The notes: generated by a model from the sequence alone, not told the origin. Counted from the first letter of the stretch, positions 51,170 to 62,169 are shown. The stretch is 64,000 bases of DNA from Psychromonas sp. CD1 (GCF_002239585.1 NZ_NDFH01000003.1:124001-188000), one strand, 5' to 3'. Numbers and translations are program-made.

Positions 51170-51270
51170 ATTTACCTGTGGATAAACCACAAACAAGTTT
51201 GTTGATGTTGATCCTGGCCGATATGCACCGCTATTTTTTTGTTATTGTGCTAGCGCTGCTAGGCGATTAA
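51166..51270 (+). pseudogene. ftsL: ftsL remnant, 34 codons
   Basis: A GTG overlapping the rsmH stop opens 34 codons ([20 protein letters not shown], then HRYFFVIVLALLGD). This fits the cytoplasmic tail and the start of the membrane helix of FtsL, and sits in its fixed place between rsmH and ftsI. FtsL is normally about 100 aa with a periplasmic coiled coil that binds FtsB and activates FtsWI. Here it stops inside the membrane helix at TAA 51268-51270, and there is no room for the missing 65 or so residues before ftsI. A deletion is the simplest explanation. Confidence 0.8.
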
Positions 51271-51347
51271 AAAACAAAAAACAAGCTCAAAAGAAAAAAG
51301 TTTATAATACTTTTTCACCTTGGCGTTATTATTTTGTAGCTACGATA

Positions 51348-53072
51348 GTGGCGTTAGTTGCCTTGGCTTTAATCTGTCGTCTTGCTTATATTCAAGTGAT
51401 AGAGAAAGATTACTTAAGTAATGAAGCGGATAAACGTAGTTTACGCATTATTCAATCGATTTCACATCGAGGTAATATTTCAGATCGCAACGGAGAAGAG
51501 TTAGCCATTAGTGTGCCCGCTTATGCTATTTGGGTAGACCCTAAAAGAGTAATGAAAACTTATGCTTTTACAGAAAAACAATGGCAGGAAAGTAAAGAAG
51601 TAAGTCATCGGAGTGGTAAAGTTACATATAATAAAAAGAAATTTTATAGCTCAAAAAGATGGTCCGCGCTGGCAGAAGTTTTAAATTATGACTTAAAAAA
51701 ACTTGCGAAAATAGTTAGTAAACCACACGCACGTTTTGTCTACCTTAAACGGCAAGTAAACGATCCTATTGTAAAATACATCAAGAAATTAAAAATCAGT
51801 GGCATTGCAAGCCAACTAGAATCTCATCGGTTTTATCCCACCGGTGAAATAAATGCCAATATATTAGGTTTTACTGATCTCGATGCACAAGGAATAGAAG
51901 GTCTGGAAAAAACGTATAACAGTTATTTACAAGGGGTAAATGGTAAAAAGCGTGTGCGTAAGGATCGCGATGGTAATGTTATTGCAAATCTTCAAATTAT
52001 TAGCAAAAAAAAGGAAGCGGGAAATTTACAGTTAAGTATCGATCAACGCATACAAGCATTGGCATATAGTGAGATCAAACGGGCGGTAAAAATGAATGAC
52101 GCGATGTCAGGCTCTTTGGTTCTTTTAGATGTCAATACAGGAGAAGTCTATGCCATGGTTAATTACCCCTCTTTTAATCCTAATGATCGCAGTCAGTACC
52201 AAGCTTATAAATCGAGAAATAGAGCCATAGCAGATACTTTTGAACCGGGTTCATCGGTCAAACCTTTTGTGATAGCGAGCGCACTTATCTATGGAAAAAC
52301 GACAGTAGATGAAATAATAGATACTTCACCAGGTTGGATGCATATCGGCGGACGTATTGTTCGAGATGGCCATAATATGGGGAAGCTTAATTTAGCGTCA
52401 ATTTTAAAAAAATCGAGTAATGTTGGTATTAGTAAGTTGGCGTTACGTTTAGGATCAGATAAGTTAGAGCGAACTCTTGCAAAATTTGGTTTTGGTAATG
52501 ACACCGGTATTTATTTAATTGGTGAAAGTATGGGTAATTTACCCATACGGCACAATTGGTCCGATTTTGAAGTCGCCACGATGTCTTTCGGGTATGGGTT
52601 TTCGGCAACGACATTACAACTTGCTAAAGCTTATGCCATTTTAGGCAGTGGAGGAATAAAATATCCCGTTTCTATTTTAAAAAATTCAAATCCAGTGACA
52701 GGTGAACGAGTGATCTCGAAGAAACTTGCATACAAACTGGTTGAAATGTTAGAAGGGGTGACTCAAAAGGGAGGCACAGCAACGAAAGCTCACATTGATG
52801 GATATCGTGTTGCAGGTAAAACGGGTACATCTCGTAAAGCCGACAGTGGAGGCTATGGAGATGATTATGTTGCTATTTTTGCGGGACTCGCTCCGGTTAG
52901 TAACCCTCGATTTGCAATGGTGGTCATGATTAATGATCCTGCTGGCGATCATTATTATGCCGGAGATGTTGCAGCCCCTGTTTTCTCTACAGTGATGAAA
53001 AGTGCATTACTGTTGAGCCATATAAGTCCCGATGCCGTAGATTTAAATTATACATTATTGGAGTCTTTATAA
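51348..53072 (+). CDS. ftsI: Penicillin-binding protein 3 (FtsI), start region damaged
   Basis: FtsI (PBP3) is the septal transpeptidase. The class B PBP body is intact: RGNISDRNGEELAISVP near residue 45, active-site SSVKP in EPGSSVKPFVIASAL near 305, SSNVG near 360 and KTGTS near 490. The first available start is GTG 51348, which falls in the middle of the membrane anchor (YYFVATIVALVALALICRLA) and has no ribosome-binding site. The same frame is open upstream to about 51086 and encodes a typical basic cytoplasmic tail (KNKKQAQKKKVYNTFSPWR) directly after the ftsL break, but holds no ATG, GTG or TTG. The true start appears lost in the ftsL-ftsI deletion. Confidence 0.88.
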   Translation: MALVALALICRLAYIQVIEKDYLSNEADKRSLRIIQSISHRGNISDRNGEELAISVPAYAIWVDPKRVMKTYAFTEKQWQESKEVSHRSGKVTYNKKKFYSSKRWSALAEVLNYDLKKLAKIVSKPHARFVYLKRQVNDPIVKYIKKLKISGIASQLESHRFYPTGEINANILGFTDLDAQGIEGLEKTYNSYLQGVNGKKRVRKDRDGNVIANLQIISKKKEAGNLQLSIDQRIQALAYSEIKRAVKMNDAMSGSLVLLDVNTGEVYAMVNYPSFNPNDRSQYQAYKSRNRAIADTFEPGSSVKPFVIASALIYGKTTVDEIIDTSPGWMHIGGRIVRDGHNMGKLNLASILKKSSNVGISKLALRLGSDKLERTLAKFGFGNDTGIYLIGESMGNLPIRHNWSDFEVATMSFGYGFSATTLQLAKAYAILGSGGIKYPVSILKNSNPVTGERVISKKLAYKLVEMLEGVTQKGGTATKAHIDGYRVAGKTGTSRKADSGGYGDDYVAIFAGLAPVSNPRFAMVVMINDPAGDHYYAGDVAAPVFSTVMKSALLLSHISPDAVDLNYTLLESL

Positions 53073-54547
53073 TGCATTTAGAATTGATAATGCCTTTTCC
53101 AATGCCAGCATATTTGGCTCAGTTAAATGTAGCAGGGATGAGTCTAGATAGTCGTAAAATTGAAAAAGATTGGTTGTTCGTTGCGTTACAAGGTGCACAA
53201 TTAGATGGGCGTTATTTTATTAAAAAAGCAATACAAAATGGCGCCTGTATTATTCTTTCTGAAACTAAAAATAGTGATGAACATGGACAGATTAAAATGC
53301 ATCAGCAGGTTGCTGAAATTTTAGTGTTTAAATTGTCTTATTTAATTAGTCAAATAGCTTATCAATTTTATTTCCCCCAAAAAAATTTACACAAAGTTAT
53401 TGGCATAACGGGCACTAATGGGAAAACGACGATTGCCAGCTTGTTAGCAAATGCATTACAGCTTTTAGGGGTGAAGAATGCGCAGATGGGCACGATTGGT
53501 AATGGATTATTTGGTCAATTAAAAACTAGTATTAACACTACATTAGATGCCATATCCATATTTACAGAGCTTGCCAAATATCAGCAACAAGGTGTGCAGT
53601 ATACATTAATGGAAGTATCATCTCATGCTCTTGATTTGGGGCGAGTACAAGCCTTACCTTTTCATAGCGCCATTTTTACGAATTTAACCCATGATCATTT
53701 AGATTATCACGGCACAATGCAAAATTATGCTTCGGTCAAAAAGCGTTTATTTACAGAATATAAATTACAGCAACGGATAATAAATGCAGATGATGTTAAG
53801 GGACAACAGTGGTTAACAGAGCTCCCCGATGCCATTTCGTATGGGAAAGTAGCAACTCAGAAGAATTATTTATGTGTTAAAAATGTCTTTTATAAAAAAC
53901 AAGGGATCTGTTTTGATTTTCAATCCTCTTGGGGCAATGGACAAATATCAGCGCCTTTTTTTGGACATTTTAATGTTCAAAATTTAAGCGCTGTTTTATG
54001 TCAATTATTAGCAGAAGGTTTTTCTATTGAACGGCTTAAAAAGGTGTTTTTAACATTAAATACTGTTCCAGGTAGAATGGAAAAATATTATTTTGTACAA
54101 AAAAAAATAACCTTTGTTGTTGATTATGCACATACTCCCGATGCCTTAGAAAAAGCGTTAGAGGCATTACATCAACATAAGGAAACGGGGGAATTAATCT
54201 GTATTTTTGGTTGTGGTGGTGATCGTGATCCCGAAAAACGGCCAAAAATGGGTAAAGTAGCAGAAACATTGGCGAGTCGGGTTATTCTTGTCGATGATAA
54301 CCCACGTACTGAACTGGCGTCTGTCATTATGCAAGATATTCTTGCTGGCTTTGTAAATAAAGAAAAGGTGCGTTGTATTCATTCTCGAGAAGATGCAATT
54401 AAATACGCATTAAAACATGCAAATGCAGGTGATATTATTTTAATTGCAGGTAAAGGGCATGAAGACTATCAAATTATAGGTAAGCAACGTATTCACTATA
54501 GCGATCGTGAATTACTGTCGGCATTAAGTCAAAAGGAGCAAGCATGA
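53072..54547 (+). CDS. murE: UDP-MurNAc-L-Ala-D-Glu:meso-DAP ligase
   Basis: MurE adds meso-diaminopimelate to UDP-MurNAc-dipeptide. The 491-aa protein has the Mur-ligase N-terminal domain (SLDSRKIEKDWLFVALQG), P-loop GITGTNGKTTI near residue 112, and the C-terminal DDNPRTELA near 410. The DNPR motif marks meso-DAP rather than lysine as substrate. Its ATG overlaps the ftsI stop by one base, and the stop overlaps the murF start by four. Confidence 0.96.
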   Translation: MHLELIMPFPMPAYLAQLNVAGMSLDSRKIEKDWLFVALQGAQLDGRYFIKKAIQNGACIILSETKNSDEHGQIKMHQQVAEILVFKLSYLISQIAYQFYFPQKNLHKVIGITGTNGKTTIASLLANALQLLGVKNAQMGTIGNGLFGQLKTSINTTLDAISIFTELAKYQQQGVQYTLMEVSSHALDLGRVQALPFHSAIFTNLTHDHLDYHGTMQNYASVKKRLFTEYKLQQRIINADDVKGQQWLTELPDAISYGKVATQKNYLCVKNVFYKKQGICFDFQSSWGNGQISAPFFGHFNVQNLSAVLCQLLAEGFSIERLKKVFLTLNTVPGRMEKYYFVQKKITFVVDYAHTPDALEKALEALHQHKETGELICIFGCGGDRDPEKRPKMGKVAETLASRVILVDDNPRTELASVIMQDILAGFVNKEKVRCIHSREDAIKYALKHANAGDIILIAGKGHEDYQIIGKQRIHYSDRELLSALSQKEQA

Positions 54548-55968
54548 TCTGTCTGACGCTTGATGAAATAGCACAAGCAACTCAAGGTTATTTAGTACGT
54601 AAAGAGGATGGTTTATTGCGTATTGATGCGGTGGTGACAGATACTCGGCATATGGTAGAGAAATCTTTATTTATTGCATTAAAAGGTAAACAATTTGACG
54701 CGCATTATTTTTTAGATAATGCCATTGCTAGTGGCGCTAAAGCACTGTTAGTTGAAAAGGAAAGTGCACATGATATTCCCATGGTTGTTGTTACTGATAC
54801 GCGCTTGGCGTTAGGTGCGTTAAGTGCTTATGTTCGACATAAAATGCAGAAGCTTGTATGCATTGCTATCACAGGAAGTAATGGGAAAACCACTTGTAAA
54901 GAGTTATTAAGCTCAGTATTACGCATACATTGTAAAAATGAAAATGCATTATTAGCGACAAAAGGTAATTTTAATAATGATATTGGTGTGCCATTGACCT
55001 TACTAAGGTTAACGGAAAAAACGCGTTTTGCGGTACTTGAATTAGGGGCGAACCACCCTGGTGAAATAGCGTATACTGCGCAGTTAGTGCAAGCAAAAGT
55101 TGCGTTGATTAATAATGTAATGGCTGCGCACTTACAAGGCTTCGGATCGTTAGGTGGGGTTGCTAAGAGTAAAGGTGAAATATGGCGTTATCTGTTGCCT
55201 AAAGGTACCGGAGTGGTTAATTTAGATGCTGAATTTTCCGAATGTTATCTTGCTCAATTAAAAGAACAAGGACAATTAATATTAACCTTTTCACAAGTAC
55301 ATTCGCAAGCGAGTTTATATGCGGATGAAATTTGCTTTGATGAGCAAGGTAATGCAAGTTTTATTTTGCATGTTAAGACGCCATCATGCACTGCAAAGCA
55401 AGCAATACACTTAAAGGCACCCGGGCATCACAATGTAAGTAATGCTTTAGCGGTGGCAAGTATGGCTATCGCATTAGGTTGTACTTTAGCGGATATAGCG
55501 AAGGGATTAGAGACGTTCCAATCTGTTTCAGGACGTGTGGCGCGTATTGCAGTTGATAGATTGATCACGGTGATTGATGACACTTATAACGCGAATTCAG
55601 CGTCTGTCATTGCTGCGGTCAATGTTCTTTGTGCAAACGCTTCGGAACATGTTTTGATTTTATCGGATATGGGGGAGTTAGGAAAACATACGGAGTTAGA
55701 GCATAAAAAAGTTGGTGAATATGCGGCGAGTCAAAGCGTTAAATTGTTATTGGCAGTGGGCCCGCATAGTATACATACGGTGCAGGCTTTTAATGTGCAT
55801 TGTTCGAGACAACAAAAAGCACAACATTTTGCTAATAAAGCACAGTTACAAAATTTTATAAAAAAATATTTAGATGAAAACAAACAAATTATTACACTCT
55901 TAGTGAAAGGGTCGCGTAGCGCAAAGATGGAAGATATCGTTACTTTCATACAAAAATTTAAAACATAA
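54544..55968 (+). CDS. murF: UDP-MurNAc-tripeptide D-Ala-D-Ala ligase
   Basis: MurF joins D-Ala-D-Ala to the UDP-MurNAc tripeptide, the last cytoplasmic step for the stem peptide. The 474-aa protein shows DTRHMVEKSLFIALKG, P-loop ITGSNGKTTCKELL near residue 110, ELGANHPGEI near 158, and DDTYNANSAS near 345, which is specific to MurF. Confidence 0.96.
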   Translation: MICLTLDEIAQATQGYLVRKEDGLLRIDAVVTDTRHMVEKSLFIALKGKQFDAHYFLDNAIASGAKALLVEKESAHDIPMVVVTDTRLALGALSAYVRHKMQKLVCIAITGSNGKTTCKELLSSVLRIHCKNENALLATKGNFNNDIGVPLTLLRLTEKTRFAVLELGANHPGEIAYTAQLVQAKVALINNVMAAHLQGFGSLGGVAKSKGEIWRYLLPKGTGVVNLDAEFSECYLAQLKEQGQLILTFSQVHSQASLYADEICFDEQGNASFILHVKTPSCTAKQAIHLKAPGHHNVSNALAVASMAIALGCTLADIAKGLETFQSVSGRVARIAVDRLITVIDDTYNANSASVIAAVNVLCANASEHVLILSDMGELGKHTELEHKKVGEYAASQSVKLLLAVGPHSIHTVQAFNVHCSRQQKAQHFANKAQLQNFIKKYLDENKQIITLLVKGSRSAKMEDIVTFIQKFKT

Positions 55969-55987
55969 TAATAGATAGGGATCTCCA

Positions 55988-57070
55988 ATGATAGTTTGGC
56001 TCGCTGAGTTACTTGCACATCATTTTACTTTTTTAAATGTATTAACGTATTTGTCGGTACGTATGGTTATGGCATTATTAACGGCATTGGCATTTTCATT
56101 ATGGTTTGGCCCTAAATTGATCTGCTTTTTACAAAGAAAACAAATAGGACAAATCGTGCGGGAGGATGGCCCCGAATCACACTTTAGTAAATCAGGTACG
56201 CCAACAATGGGGGGGATTATGATTTTGTTAGCTATCACTCTCTCAACGTTATTATGGGCGCGTTTAGATAATCATTATGTGTGGATTGTTCTCTTTACTA
56301 TGTTGTCTTTTGGATGCATAGGTTTCGTGGATGATTATTTAAAAGTGGTACGTAAACACCCTGATGGATTAATTGCTCGTCGGAAATATTTTTGGCAATC
56401 TGTTTTAGCTCTGCTGGTGGGTGGCGTTATTATGTGGACGTCAACGAGCCAAGCTGAAATGACTTTTGTTATGCCTTTTTTCAAAAACTATATGCCATAT
56501 TTAGGTTTTTTGTTTATTCCTCTGGTTTATTTTACGATTGTAGGGAGTAGTAATGCGGTTAATTTAACCGATGGCCTAGATGGTTTAGCTATTATGCCGA
56601 CGGTGATGGTAGGGGGTGCTTTTGCTTTAATTGCCTATTTAACCAGTCATGTTAATTTTGCGCATTATTTATATATTCCGTATATTCCTAAAGCAAGTGA
56701 ATTGGTGATTATTTGTGGTGCGTTAGTAGGCGCAGGGTTAGGATTTCTTTGGTTTAACACTTACCCAGCACAAATTTTCATGGGTGATGTCGGCTCATTA
56801 GCACTTGGTGCATTATTAGCCGTTATTGCTATTTTAGTACGACAAGAAATATTGTTATTTATCATGGGCGGGGTTTTTGTGGTAGAAACACTCTCGGTCA
56901 TTTTACAAGTGGGCTCTTATAAATTACGTAAACAACGTATTTTCAGAATGGCACCAATTCATCATCATTATGAGAAAAAAGGTTGGCCAGAGCCACGAGT
57001 GATTGTGCGTTTTTGGATTATTACAATTGTTTTAGTGTTAATTGGTCTGGTGACTCTAAAGGTGCGTTAA
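55988..57070 (+). CDS. mraY: Phospho-MurNAc-pentapeptide transferase
   Basis: MraY transfers phospho-MurNAc-pentapeptide to undecaprenyl phosphate, giving lipid I in the inner membrane. The 360-aa protein has ten hydrophobic helices. Catalytic loops are visible: [11 protein letters not shown] near residue 77, [15 protein letters not shown] near 115, [15 protein letters not shown] near 190, and the HHHYEKKGW loop near 325. Confidence 0.97.
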   Translation: MIVWLAELLAHHFTFLNVLTYLSVRMVMALLTALAFSLWFGPKLICFLQRKQIGQIVREDGPESHFSKSGTPTMGGIMILLAITLSTLLWARLDNHYVWIVLFTMLSFGCIGFVDDYLKVVRKHPDGLIARRKYFWQSVLALLVGGVIMWTSTSQAEMTFVMPFFKNYMPYLGFLFIPLVYFTIVGSSNAVNLTDGLDGLAIMPTVMVGGAFALIAYLTSHVNFAHYLYIPYIPKASELVIICGALVGAGLGFLWFNTYPAQIFMGDVGSLALGALLAVIAILVRQEILLFIMGGVFVVETLSVILQVGSYKLRKQRIFRMAPIHHHYEKKGWPEPRVIVRFWIITIVLVLIGLVTLKVR

Positions 57071-57071
57071 T

Positions 57072-58415
57072 ATGTTAAAAAAGCAAGTTGCAGTAATTGG
57101 CGCTGGGAAAAGTGGCATATCAAGTGTGAATTTTCTTTTACATGCGGGTTATCAGGTAACTCTTTTTGATTCGCGTGAACATCCTCCCGGTATTGATATG
57201 TTAGATACGCGTGTCGAGGTGTTTTTAGGGCCTCTTAATGCGTCTTTCTTAGTTAACTTTAAATTATTGGTGGTTAGTCCTGGCGTTGCTTTATCGAACT
57301 CTGCATTGCGTCAAGCAAAAGATGCTGGGTGTGAAATTATTGGTGACATTGAACTCTTTGCTCGAGCACTTAAAGAGCCTCGTTATGCACATGCAAAATT
57401 AGTGACTATTACGGGATCAAATGGTAAAACAACAGTAACGAGTTTATTAGGTGAAATGGCCAATGCAACGTCATTAAAAGTGGCGATTGGTGGAAATATA
57501 GGTACACCAGCTTTAGATTTATTAGCGCCAGAGATTGACCTCTACATTCTAGAGCTGTCTAGTTTTCAATTAGAAACGACGACATCATTAAATGCAGATA
57601 TTGCAACTATCCTAAATATCAGTGCTGATCACTTAGATAGATATCGTTCTTATGCACATTATATTAAAACTAAGCATATTATTTATCAGCAATGTAAAAA
57701 AGCATTATTTAATGCTGATGATATGCAAACAAAGCCTTTACTGCCAAGGTTAAATAGCCTTAGTTTTGGTAGTGAAAATGCGGATTTTCAGCTTTTACAA
57801 AAAAATAATGAAATCTTTCTTAGTATTGATGGTCAAACACGATTCAATGTGAAACATTTAAAAATTAGTGGTCGCCATAATTGGATGAATGCATTAGCCG
57901 CGTTAGGACTAGGCACTGCTGTAGGTTTAACTCAAGAGGCTATGTTAAGCGTTTTAAGACGCTATTCGGGATTAGCGCATCGTTGTGAATTTGTGAAAGA
58001 AGTAAAGGGAGTACGTTGGATAAATGATTCTAAGGGAACCAATATTGGCGCAACACAGGCCGCATTATCTGGGCTCTCGCAGAGTATTTTAGGAAAGGTT
58101 CACGTGATTTTAGGTGGGCAGGGCAAAGGCGCAGACTTCAATGAATTACGCGAAGTTTTTGATGAAATTTCTGGCAGTATTTTTTGTTTCGGTGAAGACG
58201 CCTCGTTAATCGCCGCCGTTGATGATCGTATACAGTGTGTTAATGACTTAGCCTGTGCAGTACGTTTAGCTGCACAGGTGTCAAATTCGGGAGATATAGT
58301 GATATTTAGTCCAGCTTGTGCAAGCTTAGATATGTATAAAAACTTTATGGTACGTGGCGATCATTTTAAAGAATTAGTGAAAGCTTTGGGTAACGTTCAT
58401 CATGTTGAATTTTGA
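57072..58415 (+). CDS. murD: UDP-MurNAc-L-Ala:D-Glu ligase
   Basis: MurD adds D-glutamate to UDP-MurNAc-L-Ala. The 447-aa protein begins with a Rossmann-like domain (QVAVIGAGKSGISSVNFLL), then P-loop TITGSNGKTTVTSLLGEM near residue 112, LELSSFQLET near 158, NISADHLDRY near 180 and NDSKGTNIGAT near 315. It overlaps ftsW by 14 bases. Confidence 0.96.
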   Translation: MLKKQVAVIGAGKSGISSVNFLLHAGYQVTLFDSREHPPGIDMLDTRVEVFLGPLNASFLVNFKLLVVSPGVALSNSALRQAKDAGCEIIGDIELFARALKEPRYAHAKLVTITGSNGKTTVTSLLGEMANATSLKVAIGGNIGTPALDLLAPEIDLYILELSSFQLETTTSLNADIATILNISADHLDRYRSYAHYIKTKHIIYQQCKKALFNADDMQTKPLLPRLNSLSFGSENADFQLLQKNNEIFLSIDGQTRFNVKHLKISGRHNWMNALAALGLGTAVGLTQEAMLSVLRRYSGLAHRCEFVKEVKGVRWINDSKGTNIGATQAALSGLSQSILGKVHVILGGQGKGADFNELREVFDEISGSIFCFGEDASLIAAVDDRIQCVNDLACAVRLAAQVSNSGDIVIFSPACASLDMYKNFMVRGDHFKELVKALGNVHHVEF

Positions 58416-59628
58416 AACCCTAAAAGCATGTTTTAAAACAAAGAGAGTCGATACTCGGCCTTATGACCAAGCATTACTCGTGGTTACTTTGTGTCTAATG
58501 GCGATTGGGATGGTAATTGTTGCCTCTGCTTCAATTCAAGAAGGTATCAATATCTCCAATGACCCTTTTTATTTTTTAAAGCGTCATCTGTCGTACGTAG
58601 TACTTTGTTTCATGACGATAGGCCTTATTGTTAGCATACCCGTGCGGCATTGGTATGAGAAACAAATGCTATTATTAGGGCTCGCTTTTTTAGGTTTATT
58701 CGCTGTTTTTTTATTTGGCACGGAAGTCAACGGTGCACATCGCTGGCTGCGCCTAGGCGCTATTAATGTGCAACCTTCAGAGTTTGCTAAATTGGCGATT
58801 ATTATATTTTTAGCAAGCTATTTAGTACGTCGCCAAGAAGAAGTTATTGATACTATTAAAGGTTTTATTAAACCCTTAATTATTTTATCTGTTTTTTCAT
58901 TACTATTATTATTACAACCTGATCTAGGCTCGACCGTTGTTATTGTGGTGATAATGATGGGGATGCTCTTTATTGCAGATGCTAAATTAATTTCTTTTAT
59001 TGGGATAATGATTTCATTATTAGCGGTTATTGTGAGTTTGATTTTGGTATCACCGTACCGGATGGCGCGTGTTTTCGGTTTTATGGATCCGTGGGCTGAT
59101 CCGTTTGGACGTAGTTATCAACTGACTCAATCATTAATGGCGTTTGGTCGAGGCGGAATATTTGGTGAAGGTTTAGGGAATTCAGTACAAAAATTAGAAT
59201 ATTTACCCGAAGCACATACCGATTTTATTATGGCTATTTTGGCTGAAGAATTAGGCTTTATTGGTGTAACAATTGTCATCGCGTTAGAGTTTTATCTGGT
59301 TTATAAGGCTTTTTCTATTGGAAAAAAGGCATTACAGCATAATTTGATTTTTTCTGGTTATGTCGCCATAGGAATTGCAATTTGGTTCTTTTTCCAAATT
59401 GCCGTTAATGTGGGGGCCGCATCAGGCATGGTACCAACAAAAGGATTAACATTACCCTTAGTCAGTTATGGTGGCTCCAGTTTATTAACAATTGCGCTTG
59501 CAATAGGGTTACTGTTACGGATTGATTTTGAAAGACGTAACAGTGAAAAAAAGGATGTTGAGGTACAAAAAAAAGCGGTGCGCAAAAAAAATGATGCGAA
59601 AAAAAAGGAAATTAACTTAGATGTGTAA
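58402..59628 (+). CDS. ftsW: Septal peptidoglycan polymerase FtsW (SEDS)
   Basis: FtsW is the SEDS glycosyltransferase that works with FtsI at the septum. The 408-aa protein has ten membrane helices. Conserved are EVNGAHRWLRLGAINVQPSE near residue 110, LLQPDLGSTVVI near 170, the periplasmic loop EAHTDFIMAILAEELGF near 270 and VSYGGSSLL near 355. Position between murD and murG identifies it as FtsW and not RodA. A very basic C-terminal tail (residues 375-408, many Lys) is longer than usual. It overlaps murG by eight bases. Confidence 0.95.
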   Translation: MLNFETLKACFKTKRVDTRPYDQALLVVTLCLMAIGMVIVASASIQEGINISNDPFYFLKRHLSYVVLCFMTIGLIVSIPVRHWYEKQMLLLGLAFLGLFAVFLFGTEVNGAHRWLRLGAINVQPSEFAKLAIIIFLASYLVRRQEEVIDTIKGFIKPLIILSVFSLLLLLQPDLGSTVVIVVIMMGMLFIADAKLISFIGIMISLLAVIVSLILVSPYRMARVFGFMDPWADPFGRSYQLTQSLMAFGRGGIFGEGLGNSVQKLEYLPEAHTDFIMAILAEELGFIGVTIVIALEFYLVYKAFSIGKKALQHNLIFSGYVAIGIAIWFFFQIAVNVGAASGMVPTKGLTLPLVSYGGSSLLTIALAIGLLLRIDFERRNSEKKDVEVQKKAVRKKNDAKKKEINLDV

Positions 59629-60712
59629 AAAAACCTTACTCGTGATGGCCGGTGGTACTGGTGGACATGTTTTTCCGGGACTTGCAGTTGCACAGAGAAT
59701 GCGAGAAAAGGGCTGGAAAGTAAGTTGGCTTGGGACTAAAAACCGAATGGAGGCGCAACTTGTACCCGAATATGGATACGACATCGATTTTATCGATGTT
59801 GTCGGAGTGAGAGGCAATGGACTTAAAACATTATTAATGGCGCCAATGCATATATTAAAGTCTTTTTTTAGCGCGCGAAAAATTTTAAAAATGCGTTCTG
59901 TTAACTTGGTCATAGGTATGGGAGGGTTTGCTAGTGGCCCAGGAGGGATTGCAGCTTGGAGTTTAGGCATTCCTGTGATATTACATGAACAAAATGCAGT
60001 GGCGGGCTTCACCAATCGTATATTGGCTCGATTTTCAAAAAAAATATTAATGGGGTTTTCAGGTACATTTGATTCGAAGAAGGCGGTATTAGTCGGTAAC
60101 CCTGTTCGCAAAGAGCTTTTACAATTACCCATAAAAAAAATATCGAATTCAAAAGACACATTAAAAATATTGGTGCTTGGTGGTAGTTTGGGCGCGAAAG
60201 TTTTAAACGAATTATTACCGGAAGTCGTCGCGGGTTTTAGTGCCGAGCAATTGTCGATTTTACATCAAAGTGGTAAGGGACATTTTGATGCACTACAGCT
60301 TGCTTATAAAGAAAAAGGTATTAAGGCGGATGTACGTGAATTTATTAATGATATGGCCAGTGCTTATGATTGGGCTGATGTCATTATTTGCCGAGCGGGA
60401 GCGCTAACGGTTGCAGAAGTCGCGGTGGTTGGATTACCTGCTATTTTTGTGCCATTGCCATATGCGGTTGATGATCATCAAACAAAAAATGCACAATCGT
60501 TAGTGACGAAAGAAGGTGCTATATTATTAGCGCAAAAGGATCTTAACAAAGATAAATTAAGTAATTATTTATCGGAATTCATTCAAAATAGAGAACTACT
60601 GAGTGTTATGTCTAAAAAGAGTAAAGAAAATGCGATTATAGATGCAACCGAGAGGGTTGCCATCATCTGTGAAGAAACCCTTCTAACGAATAAAAAGAAT
60701 AACTCATTATGA
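59621..60712 (+). CDS. murG: Lipid II synthase MurG
   Basis: MurG is the membrane-associated GT28 glycosyltransferase that adds GlcNAc to lipid I, forming lipid II. The 363-aa length is normal. The N-terminal [28 protein letters not shown] near residue 107, [12 protein letters not shown] near 125, [12 protein letters not shown] near 188 and the donor-site [20 protein letters not shown] near 260 are all typical. It overlaps murC by four bases. Confidence 0.97.
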   Translation: MCKKTLLVMAGGTGGHVFPGLAVAQRMREKGWKVSWLGTKNRMEAQLVPEYGYDIDFIDVVGVRGNGLKTLLMAPMHILKSFFSARKILKMRSVNLVIGMGGFASGPGGIAAWSLGIPVILHEQNAVAGFTNRILARFSKKILMGFSGTFDSKKAVLVGNPVRKELLQLPIKKISNSKDTLKILVLGGSLGAKVLNELLPEVVAGFSAEQLSILHQSGKGHFDALQLAYKEKGIKADVREFINDMASAYDWADVIICRAGALTVAEVAVVGLPAIFVPLPYAVDDHQTKNAQSLVTKEGAILLAQKDLNKDKLSNYLSEFIQNRELLSVMSKKSKENAIIDATERVAIICEETLLTNKKNNSL

Positions 60713-62169
60713 AAAATATAGATCTTGCACAAATCCGTTCTACGATCCCTAGTATGCGTCGCGTTAAACAAATTCATTTTGTTGGTATCGGTGGGGCTGG
60801 CATGGGAGGCATTGCTGAAGTATTAGCTTATGAAGGCTATAAAATAACGGGTTCAGATATTGCAGAAAATGCTGTCGTTCGTCGATTACGAGCATTAGGA
60901 GTGCAAATATTTATTGGTCATGAGCAAAAAAATATTTATGGGGCTTCAGTGGTGGTGGTTTCGACCGCCATAGATGCGAAAAATCCTGAATTGTTAGGTG
61001 CAGAACAAGCGCGAATTCCTGTGGTGCGTCGTGCTGAAATGCTAGCAGAATTAATGCGTTACAGACATGGCATTGCAATATCAGGGACGCATGGGAAAAC
61101 CACGACCACAAGCTTAATTGCAAGTATTTTTGGTCAGGCAAAACTTGATCCTACCTTTGTTATCGGTGGTTTATTGAACAGTGCAGGGACCAATGCAAAA
61201 TTAGGTCAAAGTCGTTATTTAATTGCAGAGGCCGATGAGAGTGATGCTTCTTTTTTACATTTGCAGCCGATGATATCTGTAGTCACTAATATAGAAGCCG
61301 ATCATATGGATACTTATAAAGGGGATTTTGAAGTTTTAAAAGAAACTTTTGTGCGCTTTATTCAAAACTTGCCTTTTTATGGTACTGCCGTTGTGTGTTT
61401 AGATGACAGTGTCGTCGAAGAGTTGATCCCTCGTTTTTCTCGTCAGTGTGTGACTTATGGGTTTCATGAGCGTGCGGACATACGGATTTCTAATTTTTCC
61501 CAATTGCGTGGACATTGTAAATTTGACTTGCATCGAGTGAATAAAGATGTGCTTAAAGTTAAGCTTAATTTGCCGGGTAAACATAATGCGTTAAATGCAG
61601 CTGCGGCTATTGCCGTTGCAATGGAAGAAAGTATTGATGATACATTTATTCTTGAAGCATTAGAAAATTTTGAAGGTATTGGGCGTCGTTTTGAGCAATA
61701 TGGTGAATTTTCGACGGGTAGAGGTAATGTTTTATTGGTAGATGATTATGGTCATCATCCAACGGAAGTGCAGGCAACGATTAATGCTGTGCGTGCAGGC
61801 TGGCCTGAAAAACGGTTGGTCATGGCTTATCAGCCGCATCGTTATACTCGTACTCGTGACCTTTATGACGATTTTGCACATGTTTTAGCTCAGGTTGATC
61901 AATTATTATTACTCGATGTTTACAGTGCGGGTGAAATGCCTATTGCAGGTGCTGATAGTCGTTCATTATGTCGTACTATTCGTGTACACAGTAATAAGGA
62001 GCCTATTTTCGTGCCATCTCCAGAGGCATTACCCGCGGCGCTTGCGGAGATTATCACTGAGGGAGATATTGTGTTAACCCAAGGTGCTGGCAATATAGGA
62101 TCTATAGTAAAGACATTAGTGGCATTGAAATTAAACATTGAAAAAATGAAACAAGAGAGTACACAATAA
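60709..62169 (+). CDS. murC: UDP-MurNAc:L-Ala ligase
   Basis: MurC adds L-alanine to UDP-MurNAc, the first stem-peptide residue. The 486-aa length is normal. It has the N-terminal [17 protein letters not shown]-loop [15 protein letters not shown] near residue 122, [13 protein letters not shown] near 172, [10 protein letters not shown] near 190 and [11 protein letters not shown] near 345. The stop overlaps the ddl start by one base. Confidence 0.97.
   Translation: MKNIDLAQIRSTIPSMRRVKQIHFVGIGGAGMGGIAEVLAYEGYKITGSDIAENAVVRRLRALGVQIFIGHEQKNIYGASVVVVSTAIDAKNPELLGAEQARIPVVRRAEMLAELMRYRHGIAISGTHGKTTTTSLIASIFGQAKLDPTFVIGGLLNSAGTNAKLGQSRYLIAEADESDASFLHLQPMISVVTNIEADHMDTYKGDFEVLKETFVRFIQNLPFYGTAVVCLDDSVVEELIPRFSRQCVTYGFHERADIRISNFSQLRGHCKFDLHRVNKDVLKVKLNLPGKHNALNAAAAIAVAMEESIDDTFILEALENFEGIGRRFEQYGEFSTGRGNVLLVDDYGHHPTEVQATINAVRAGWPEKRLVMAYQPHRYTRTRDLYDDFAHVLAQVDQLLLLDVYSAGEMPIAGADSRSLCRTIRVHSNKEPIFVPSPEALPAALAEIITEGDIVLTQGAGNIGSIVKTLVALKLNIEKMKQESTQ

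Noticed and set aside
51166-51400. Programmed -1 frameshift making an FtsL-FtsI fusion
   Set aside because: An AAAAAAC heptamer occurs only after the ftsL stop and not before it, and a fusion would add a second membrane helix and put the basic tail on the wrong side. A deletion is simpler.
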